Origin: Chloroflexota bacterium
GTDB taxonomy: Bacteria; Chloroflexota; Anaerolineae; JAAEKA01
Direction: 5' to 3'
NCBI GenBank assembly: GCA_034717495.1
Contig: JAYELL010000107.1
Coordinates: 1-63,311 of the forward strand
Length of the DNA stretch: 63,311 nucleotides
Shown piece by piece: positions 17,983 through 24,408 of this stretch. The translations under genes and the position numbers were made by a program. The notes below the pieces were generated by a model. That model was not told where the DNA came from. It did no database searches and saw only the letters and a program-made list of their open reading frames with translations. The first letter of the stretch is position 1; each line of letters begins with the position of its first letter.

Positions 17983-19191
17983 TCACCACACGCGACAGAT
18001 CAGACCCTTGAGATACTCTCCTTCGGGGAAACTGAGCAGAACCGGATGATCCGAGCCCTGGCTCAGTCGTTCCACGATCTGCGCATCCCGGTTGGCATCA
18101 ACAGAGGCGCCGAAGATGATCTTCTGGAATAGATCGGCCGAGACCAACCCGGAGCAGGAAAAGGTCACCAGGACGCCGCCGGGCCGCAGGAGTTGCATGG
18201 CAAGCAGATTAACATCCTTGTAAGCGCGGGCGGCCCGATCGACCTGTCGCCGGTTGTGCGCGAACTTGGGTGGATCCAGAATGATCGCATCGAACTGTTC
18301 CCTGCTTGCCCGCCAATCTCGCAGAACGTCAAACACGTTGCCGAGGATTCCTTCGGCCTGTGCGTCGGGATCAAAACCGTTGAGCGCCAGGTTGCGTTCG
18401 CCAAGCTCCAGGGCCTCCAGTGAGGAATCGACGTTGATCACATGGCGGGCACCGCCTCCCAGTCCGTAGACTGCGAAACCGCCGGAGTAGGCGAAGGCAT
18501 TCACCATGCGCGCGCCGGCGCAGTAGGGGGCAATGCGGCGTCGATTCTCTCGCTGGTCAAGATAGAAGCCAGTTTTCTGGCCGCCAAGGATATCCACGTG
18601 AAACCGATAACCGTTCTCCTGAATCGTCAGTGCCGCCCGATTGGGGTCCTCGTCTGGTGCCATGTCGCCGGAGACGATCCCTGCGAACATGGGCAGCCCT
18701 TCCTTTTTGCGGACATCCACGTCGGAACGCTCGACGATGGCCTGTGGTTGACACAGTTCCTCGAGAAGCCTGATGATGGTAGGTTTTATCCGCTCCATGC
18801 CCAGGGTCAGTATCTGGATAACCAGCCAATCATCGTATCGATCGACGATCAGCCCGGGCAGGCCATCACTCTCGGCATGGACGAGACGGTAGGCATTGGT
18901 CGTTGGGTCTGCCGCCAGGGCCGCTCTCTGTTCAATTGCCCGCTCCAGGCGATAGCGCCAGAAGGCCTCGTCGACCACCTCATCGCGCTGCCAGGTGAGA
19001 AGCCGAAGCTGAATCTGGGAACGGCGGTTGACATAGCCACGCGCCAGCCAATTGCCACCATTGTCGACGACATCGGCCACCTGGCCATCTTCTGCGGTGG
19101 GGTCGATGCGATCGATGGCACCCGAAAAAACCCACGGATGGCGATTTTGCACCGGTTTCAGGCGTTTGGGTTTGAGCGTTACAGTTGTCAT
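17983..19191 (-). CDS. rlmI: 23S rRNA m5C methyltransferase, RlmI family
   Basis: The 402-residue protein has an N-terminal PUA domain (LKPKRLKPVQNRHPWVFSGAI), a middle EEHEA-like domain and a C-terminal Rossmann methyltransferase domain. Motifs include LVNAFAYSGGFAVYG for SAM binding, IILDPPKFAHNR, and FSCSG with the likely catalytic Cys. RlmI in E. coli methylates C1962 of 23S rRNA. ATG at 19191 is preferred, and a GTG five codons earlier (19206) overlaps the tilS stop. Either start keeps the gene tightly joined to tilS. Confidence 0.9.
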   Translation of the reverse strand: MTTVTLKPKRLKPVQNRHPWVFSGAIDRIDPTAEDGQVADVVDNGGNWLARGYVNRRSQIQLRLLTWQRDEVVDEAFWRYRLERAIEQRAALAADPTTNAYRLVHAESDGLPGLIVDRYDDWLVIQILTLGMERIKPTIIRLLEELCQPQAIVERSDVDVRKKEGLPMFAGIVSGDMAPDEDPNRAALTIQENGYRFHVDILGGQKTGFYLDQRENRRRIAPYCAGARMVNAFAYSGGFAVYGLGGGARHVINVDSSLEALELGERNLALNGFDPDAQAEGILGNVFDVLRDWRASREQFDAIILDPPKFAHNRRQVDRAARAYKDVNLLAMQLLRPGGVLVTFSCSGLVSADLFQKIIFGASVDANRDAQIVERLSQGSDHPVLLSFPEGEYLKGLICRVW

Positions 19192-19196
19192 GACTG

Positions 19197-20723
19197 TTAG
19201 CGACACTCGCTTTTGGCGATCAGGCGCACATGCAGCACTCGATCCGTGTTATTGGATACCTTCGCCCTTTCGTCGACGCGAAGTCCGCAGACCCAGAGAA
19301 TGGTGTCCTCGCAGTCAACCAGCAGGGGCCAGCGGTCCCGTGCTGGGGCAGGCACCTTTTCATTGGCGAAATATTCGCCCAGAAGCTTGCTGTGCCCTGC
19401 CATGCCCAAGGGCTGGAAGCGATCGCCGTCCTGTCTGGCGCGAAGGCGAAGTGGAGCACCTCCGTCCTCAATAGCCAGCCAGGCCTGCCAGGGATCGCTG
19501 TTCTCCCGCCAACCGAACGGCAGATCGGCCTGTGAAATCCAATCGGTTATTATGCACCACTCTGAAGCGCCGATTCGGATCGTTTGAGGCACTCTCAGCG
19601 GGAGAGATTGCCGATCCAAAAGAGGGAAACTGTCTATTGGCAGTTCGACAGGTGCCGTGCCCACAGCAAACTGGTGGTAGCCAAGCACCGCTTGTAGATC
19701 TGCTGGAAAGGTGATCCGGTCGCCCGTGTGGCCATCCTGGAGGATCCGGCGGGCGTTCTCGATGTGAACGAAGTTGATGTTGCGCAGGTTTTTTCGCAAC
19801 CGGCCGACTATCTCTCGCAGCACGCTGCGCTGGAGGCTCATAGGCAGGGCGCGCCAGCCAGCGAGATCAACAACAATCCTGCCAGCTGTTTGGTGGACTG
19901 TCAGCTTGTCAAAGGCATCGTCCACCAATGTTCGCAGCAGGGCATAATCGTCACCCAGGACTTGGGCTGAGTTGCGCAGTATCCGGCGAATCTGGGGGTT
20001 ATACTGTTCCAGGATCGGCAGGAGTTCATGGCGTAGCCGGTTGCGAAACAGGGTCGTGTCCTGGTTGGAGCGGTCGAAACGGGGCACCAGATCGTGATCG
20101 GCACAGTAACGCAGAACAGCATCGCGCGGGATCTCAAGCAGGGGCCTGACAACCCGAACGGTTCCCGGAATGGCAGGGAACGATGATCCCGAAGTTGCCG
20201 TTGCAGGCTGATCGGCGCCGCTTGCGGTGAGCCGGTAGTCCGATAGAAAGGTTTCGGGCATCATACCTCGCAGCCCTGCCAGGCCGCTGCCTCGAAGCAA
20301 ATGCATCAGTACAGTCTCTGTTTGATCGTCGGCATTGTGGCCTACGGCAACCGCGTCAGTGCCGAGATCGCCGGCAAGACCAGACAGAAAGGTGTAACGG
20401 GCATGGCGAGCAGCTTCCTCCACCGACACCCCTGGCTGCCTGGCCTGGGCCGGCACATCGGCCAATGAAACGGTGCAGGGCAGGCCCCAGGAATCCGCCA
20501 TCTTATTGACAAAGGCCGCGTCGGCATCAGCCTGTGCACCCCGCAGGCCATGGTGCAGATGTCCCACATGCAGGTTGAGTGCCCAGCTCTGTTCCAGTTG
20601 TTTCAGCACATGTAGCAGGCAAAGGGAATCGGGTCCACCGGAAACACCGACGACGACGGTGTCGCCAGGTGAGATCAGGTTGTAGCGCCAGATTGTATTC
20701 TCAACGGCCTTGAAGACATCCAC
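19197..20723 (-). CDS. tilS: tRNA(Ile)-lysidine synthetase
   Basis: The 508-residue enzyme attaches lysine to C34 of tRNA-Ile(CAU). The N-terminal PP-loop ATPase motif is VSGGPDSLCLLH (about 29-40). It also has the family LHHGLRGAQADADA and GHNADDQTETVLMHLLRGSG motifs and a C-terminal TilS domain. The frame is open to 20849, but GTG at 20723 fits the family start (VFKAVENTIWRYNLI). A TATAAT box lies only six bases before it, so translation probably starts at the 5' end of the mRNA. It is the first gene of a minus-strand run. Confidence 0.92.
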   Translation of the reverse strand: MDVFKAVENTIWRYNLISPGDTVVVGVSGGPDSLCLLHVLKQLEQSWALNLHVGHLHHGLRGAQADADAAFVNKMADSWGLPCTVSLADVPAQARQPGVSVEEAARHARYTFLSGLAGDLGTDAVAVGHNADDQTETVLMHLLRGSGLAGLRGMMPETFLSDYRLTASGADQPATATSGSSFPAIPGTVRVVRPLLEIPRDAVLRYCADHDLVPRFDRSNQDTTLFRNRLRHELLPILEQYNPQIRRILRNSAQVLGDDYALLRTLVDDAFDKLTVHQTAGRIVVDLAGWRALPMSLQRSVLREIVGRLRKNLRNINFVHIENARRILQDGHTGDRITFPADLQAVLGYHQFAVGTAPVELPIDSFPLLDRQSLPLRVPQTIRIGASEWCIITDWISQADLPFGWRENSDPWQAWLAIEDGGAPLRLRARQDGDRFQPLGMAGHSKLLGEYFANEKVPAPARDRWPLLVDCEDTILWVCGLRVDERAKVSNNTDRVLHVRLIAKSECR

Positions 20724-20729
20724 GCCGCG

Positions 20730-20735
20730 ATTATA
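20730..20735 (-). promoter_or_regulatory. -10 box of tilS (leaderless promoter)
   Basis: On the minus strand, TATAAT occupies 20735 to 20730 and the GTG start lies six bases downstream at 20723. RNA polymerase normally starts about seven bases after the -10 box, so the start codon would be at or next to the mRNA 5' end. A good -35 is not evident; TTCGCC at a 19-base spacing is the best match. Confidence 0.65.
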
Positions 20736-20776
20736 CCATAGAGGAAGAGGGTCGGGCGAAGAACAGGACTGTACTT

Positions 20777-20804
20777 TTGAGGAATTTTGAACCAGTTGTA
20801 TAAT
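20777..20804 (+). promoter_or_regulatory. Promoter of the plus-strand run starting at 20812
   Basis: TTGAGG (20777-20782) and TATAAT (20799-20804) are 16 bases apart. The ATG at 20812 is seven bases after the -10 box, predicting a leaderless mRNA. The promoter is back-to-back with the tilS promoter. Confidence 0.7.
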
Positions 20805-20811
20805 ATCACTG

Positions 20812-21282
20812 ATGACTGCCGATATGCCACTCTCCCGAAAAGAAAGCACAATGCAGCCCGGAAACCTTCTGGCAAGCCTGCGAGCGCGCCGAACCTACCT
20901 GATTATCTATCAAGGCTACCTGCGCTGGCGCCCCAAGAGCGATTTTGCCGAACTGCTCGAGGTCTTGATTCAAGAAACGCAGGATGCCATCGCATCCATC
21001 AGTGGTACCATGCGGCGTCTGGAGGTAGATCCGAAACTGGCTGGCATCAATGAGACATTGCTGGCCCAAGGGGCTCGTCGAAAGGGCACTGCCAGCAAGC
21101 TGAACTTTTTGCTGGTCGGCGCCAATAATACGCTGGAGTGGTACCAAACCCTGGAGGCATCTGAAGAGGTCGAGGAAGTCCAGGTGTTGTGGCAGGCGTT
21201 GTCTCTGATGGAGCGCCGCCACCGGCAGATGATCGAGGAATTAATGGACAAGATTCAGATAGCGACCAGCCGCGTTTCCTGA
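20812..21282 (+). CDS. Small helical protein of unknown function
   Basis: The 156-residue protein is predicted to be almost entirely alpha-helical. Two long amphipathic segments (SDFAELLEVLIQETQDAIASISGTMRRL and the EVLWQALSLMERRHRQMIEELM region) recall ferritin-like or bacterioferritin-type helical bundles. I see no clear metal-ligand motif and name no family. The start ATG at 20812 is set by the promoter. ATGs at 20824 and 20851 are in frame but would leave a leader without a clear ribosome site. It opens a plus-strand run of tightly spaced genes. Confidence 0.75.
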   Translation: MTADMPLSRKESTMQPGNLLASLRARRTYLIIYQGYLRWRPKSDFAELLEVLIQETQDAIASISGTMRRLEVDPKLAGINETLLAQGARRKGTASKLNFLLVGANNTLEWYQTLEASEEVEEVQVLWQALSLMERRHRQMIEELMDKIQIATSRVS

Positions 21283-21326
21283 TGCCGGCGGGGTGCCCGT
21301 TCTGAACTGGTGACAAGGAGAGAGGG

Positions 21327-22178
21327 ATGGCGATCAACAAGGTGGGGGTTTGCGGCTGTGGCCAGATGGGTTCGGGTATCGCCGAAGTCTGTGCCCGTGC
21401 GGGTTACCAGGTGGTCGTCTATGAAATCGACCAGTCGCTGCTCGATGGTGGACTGGCGAGGATCGAGAAGTCTCTCGCCAGGGCCGTAGCAAAGGCCAAG
21501 ATTTCTGAACAGGAAAAAGAGGCGGCTCTGGCCCGCATCTCAGGCTGTACGGCAACGGAGAATCTGCGCGACAACGACTTGGTGATCGAAGCGGTCTTCG
21601 AGGATATTCAGACCAAACAACATATCTTTTCGATGTTGGACGAGATCGTCCAGCCCGACGCGATTCTGGCAACCAACACATCGTCGATTTCGGTCTCTTC
21701 GATTGCCACGGCAACCGATCGGGGTGACAGAGTCATCGGGTTGCACTTTTTTAATCCGGTGCCAGTCATGCCACTGGTCGAAGTGGTGCCCACGGTATTG
21801 ACCTCCGAGGAGACGGTGGGGCGAGCCAGGGCCTTCGCCGAGTCGTTGGGCAAGACCACCGTTCTGGCCAGCGACACCCCCGGTTTTATCGTCAATCGTC
21901 TATTGTTGGCCTTTTTGATCGATGCGATCCGGGCCTACGAACAGGGGCTTGGCAGCAAGGAAGATATCGACAATGCGCTCAGGTTGGGGGCCGGCCACCC
22001 CATGGGACCTCTGACGTTGTGTGATTTCATCGGACTCGACGTTGTCGCCCACGTGGCCGACACCTTTTTCGATGCCTACGGCGAAGCTCGTTTCAAGGCG
22101 CCACCTCTGCTAACCCAGATGATTGCTGTGGGACACCTGGGCCGCAAGGCTGGCCGCGGATTCTATGACTATGGATAG
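21327..22178 (+). CDS. hbd: 3-hydroxybutyryl-CoA dehydrogenase
   Basis: The 283-residue enzyme interconverts acetoacetyl-CoA and 3-hydroxybutyryl-CoA with NAD(P). It has the Rossmann motif GCGQMGSGIA at about 10 and the EAVFEDIQTKQ stretch. The catalytic His lies in LHFFNPVPVMPLVE (about 139), and the C-terminal domain has GAGHPMGPLTLCDFIGLD. The length is normal for the single-domain bacterial form. ATG at 21327 has AAGGAGAGAGGG just upstream. It may serve butyrate-type or beta-oxidation metabolism, but no other gene of those pathways is adjacent. Confidence 0.94.
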   Translation: MAINKVGVCGCGQMGSGIAEVCARAGYQVVVYEIDQSLLDGGLARIEKSLARAVAKAKISEQEKEAALARISGCTATENLRDNDLVIEAVFEDIQTKQHIFSMLDEIVQPDAILATNTSSISVSSIATATDRGDRVIGLHFFNPVPVMPLVEVVPTVLTSEETVGRARAFAESLGKTTVLASDTPGFIVNRLLLAFLIDAIRAYEQGLGSKEDIDNALRLGAGHPMGPLTLCDFIGLDVVAHVADTFFDAYGEARFKAPPLLTQMIAVGHLGRKAGRGFYDYG

Positions 22179-22202
22179 TTCCCACTCTTGCCAGGCGGTG
22201 TC

Positions 22203-22601
22203 ATGACAGGTTTGGACCAGACAACCGTAGACGCTGCATTGATTTCGGTTACTGATCCAGCCCTGGGCGAGAACATCGTCGATCTGGGCTATGTGCGCTC
22301 TGTGCGTACCGATGGGTCTGGCGCTATCCAGATCGATCTGCGGTTGCCCTCCGAGGACTATCCTCCTGCAGCAGCCATCCTGCAGGAGGTCCGCGCACAA
22401 GTGGCCGTGGCAACCGGTGCAAAAAACATGGAGATCAAACTCGTCAGGGATGGTCTCTGGACGCCCTACGATATGTCTGATCGTATCAAGGTTGTGCTGG
22501 GATTGCCATCGGTGGAGCCCCCACCACCTGCCATGCCACGATCTGGCTCGGGCATTGATCGCCTGATCAAAGGCCTGATGCGCCGCATTAGCATTAGATG
22601 A
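22203..22601 (+). CDS. DUF59/MIP18-family protein
   Basis: The 132-residue protein resembles the DUF59 (MIP18, SufT/PaaD) family, whose members assist iron-sulfur cluster assembly or delivery. It has the family start (VDAALISVTDPALGENIVDLGYVRSV) and the following beta-alpha-beta core (IQIDLRLPSEDYPPAAAILQEVRAQVA). The C-terminal 50 residues are more variable. The start ATG at 22203 is preferred to an upstream in-frame TTG at 22188, which lacks a ribosome site. Its stop overlaps the next start (ATGA), so translation of the two is coupled. Confidence 0.8.
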   Translation: MTGLDQTTVDAALISVTDPALGENIVDLGYVRSVRTDGSGAIQIDLRLPSEDYPPAAAILQEVRAQVAVATGAKNMEIKLVRDGLWTPYDMSDRIKVVLGLPSVEPPPPAMPRSGSGIDRLIKGLMRRISIR

Positions 22602-23215
22602 AGGAGCCACCCTTGCCTCGTACCCGAACTCTCGTGTTGCTCTCAGTGCCCTGGATAATCAGTGCCATTGTCGGCTGGTTCATCCTGACGGACCAGTGGT
22701 TTGCCGGGCCGGACCAGGTCCTGTTGCGTTATCTGTTCCTGGCTGTAATTGTGGTGCATACCATTGCCCTGATTATCGGATGGGCGTTATATATCTGGCG
22801 GCGACTGCAGCCAACTCCGGAAAGCCCTGCACTGCCCGAAGAACAGGACCTGCTGCCCGTTCTCCAGGAGATGTCTCCCTCGGAGTTTGAGGTGTGGGTG
22901 AAGGAACTGTTCGAGGAGCGGGGATACTGGGTTGAAAATACGCCGGATTCGTCCGATCACGGTATCGACCTGCGGATTGTGGCCCCAGACGGCACGCAGG
23001 CCCTGGTACAATGCAAGCGCTATTCGGGAACGGTGGGCGAGCCCGCGGTTCGAGACCTCTACGGCGCGATGCAGCACGAGGATGTGAATCAGGGATATCT
23101 GGTCACCACCGGTCGCTTCAGCCAGGCAGCGGAACAATGGGCCGTGGGAAAACCGATTGAATTGATCGATGGTCAGCAGCTGGTGCAGCTGGCATCAGGC
23201 GAAGGGACCTTGTGA
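22598..23215 (+). CDS. Membrane protein with Mrr-like restriction endonuclease domain
   Basis: The 205-residue protein has two N-terminal transmembrane helices (about 12-31 and 44-67). A cytosolic Mrr_cat domain (PF04471) follows at about 88-200. It shows the nuclease core: a Glu-containing helix MSPSEFEVWVKELFEERGY, then DHGIDLRI, then the QCKRY Lys. Such membrane-tethered Mrr-like proteins are widespread and mostly uncharacterised; Mrr itself cuts modified DNA. No methyltransferase or other restriction gene lies nearby. It overlaps the DUF59 gene by four bases, and the following GDPD gene overlaps its stop. Confidence 0.85.
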   Translation: MKEPPLPRTRTLVLLSVPWIISAIVGWFILTDQWFAGPDQVLLRYLFLAVIVVHTIALIIGWALYIWRRLQPTPESPALPEEQDLLPVLQEMSPSEFEVWVKELFEERGYWVENTPDSSDHGIDLRIVAPDGTQALVQCKRYSGTVGEPAVRDLYGAMQHEDVNQGYLVTTGRFSQAAEQWAVGKPIELIDGQQLVQLASGEGTL

Positions 23216-23991
23216 GTCTTGCTCCTGCGCGAAGTCGGCCCCGAATTGTGGGCCACCGGGGAGCGAAGGGGTTGGCGCCGGAAAACACCCTCGCGGCGTT
23301 TCGCGTCGCCATCGAAGTGGGTGCCGACGGGGTGGAGCTGGATGTGCAGCGTTCGTCGGATGGTCATCTGCTCGTTTTCCACGATGACGATTTGCAGCGA
23401 ATCACAGGGGTTCCCGGCAAGCTGGTCGAATGGCCTCTGGCCCGCTTGAAGGAACTGGACGCCGGCAGCCACTTCGGTCCGCAATTCGCGGGCGAGCCAA
23501 TTCCTACCCTGGACGAAGTGATTGCCTCCTTGCCGCGGGATTGCTGGATCAACATCGAAGCGAAACGGTCCACCTGGGCATCGGACGGTCTGGAGAACGC
23601 CATTGTGGACGTGGTGCGAAACTGGAACCTGTATGAGCGCACGGTCATCTCTTCCTTCAACCCGGCAGCACTTTGGCGAATCGCCCGCATGGATCACCAG
23701 ATTCCACTGGGCCTGCTTTATGCGCCCCACATGCCGCTGTGGTTGGGCACTGCCTGGCCCCGGCACTTTCTGCGCCTCCAGGACTTGCATCCCCATTTCT
23801 CCCAGGTGACGCCGGACCTGGTGCAGCAGGCTCGACAGGCGGGGCAGGCGGTCAACACCTGGACTGTCAACGAACCCGCGGAAATGCAGGCGATGGTCGA
23901 TCTGGGCGTTGATGGTATCATTACCGATCAGCCGGCCGGCGTTTTGATGTCAATATTTCAAGATGTCAAAAAGTCAAAATGCGAATCGTGA
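23212..23991 (+). CDS. Glycerophosphodiester phosphodiesterase
   Basis: The 259-residue enzyme hydrolyses glycerophosphodiesters to glycerol 3-phosphate and an alcohol. It shows GHRGAKGLAPENTLAAF with the catalytic His, the metal ligands in GVELDVQRSSDGHLLVFHDD, and INIEAKR. There is no signal peptide, so it resembles cytosolic UgpQ forms. The GTG start at 23212 overlaps the stop of the Mrr-like gene and GAAGGGA lies upstream. The last 15 or so residues (MSIFQDVKKSKCES) are encoded by a TGTCA-type palindrome that has invaded the end of the gene. Confidence 0.93.
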   Translation: MSLAPARSRPRIVGHRGAKGLAPENTLAAFRVAIEVGADGVELDVQRSSDGHLLVFHDDDLQRITGVPGKLVEWPLARLKELDAGSHFGPQFAGEPIPTLDEVIASLPRDCWINIEAKRSTWASDGLENAIVDVVRNWNLYERTVISSFNPAALWRIARMDHQIPLGLLYAPHMPLWLGTAWPRHFLRLQDLHPHFSQVTPDLVQQARQAGQAVNTWTVNEPAEMQAMVDLGVDGIITDQPAGVLMSIFQDVKKSKCES

Positions 23992-24019
23992 CATGATGAC
24001 ATAATGACATGTTGACATT
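23946..24019. repeat. TGTCA/TGACA octamer palindrome, copy 3
   Basis: This is the most regular copy. TCA units are spaced exactly 8 bases apart at 23950, 23958, 23966 and 23974, and TGACAT units lie at 23989, 23997, 24005 and 24013. The two arms are symmetric about position 23982. The element starts inside the GDPD gene and forms its stop codon region. Confidence 0.88.
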
Positions 24020-24174
24020 CTGCCTCGGCAACCCTGCGCCCTTCCGCAAGGAGCGATTGACTTTCCAGGGGTCCCGGGATAAAATAGCCAGCGCCTGATA
24101 GCTGTTTTCGCGCATGGACAGGGCCAGGTTTTGCGCCCGCGTTGCCATGCCTCATTTTTCATCCGGAGTCTGTT

Positions 24175-24393
24175 GTGTCCGCAGCAAAAAAGAAGAACAC
24201 TCTCGAATACGATTGGGATCCCCGCAAGTCGGTGGTCATTCGCAATGTCGGCGACAAGAATATCCTGCTTGACCTGCCCACCGGTCAATTTCGCCTGGAT
24301 ATCGGTCGCAGCTTTCGCATGACGCCCGAAGTCGCTGATTTGCCGCAGGTCAAGGAACTGATCGCTGCCGGCGCGATCGAGCTTGACGAATAG
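24175..24393 (+). CDS. Small conserved-looking protein of unknown function
   Basis: The predicted 72-residue protein has a basic N-terminus (SAAKKKN). A short beta-rich middle follows (KSVVIRNVGDKNILLDLPTGQFRLDIGRSF), and the C-terminus is a helix plus a Glu/Asp end (VKELIAAGAIELDE). I do not recognise a family. GTG at 24175 is chosen because CGGAG lies seven bases upstream; an upstream TTG at 24142 is in frame but unsupported. It precedes polA by 15 bases, and its codon use looks like that of its neighbours. Confidence 0.7.
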   Translation: MSAAKKKNTLEYDWDPRKSVVIRNVGDKNILLDLPTGQFRLDIGRSFRMTPEVADLPQVKELIAAGAIELDE

Positions 24394-24408
24394 GACATCG
24401 GTCCAATC

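Noticed and set aside
22598-23215. Restriction-modification system
   Set aside because: The Mrr-like domain is membrane-tethered and has no methyltransferase or specificity gene beside it. The neighbours are housekeeping genes.
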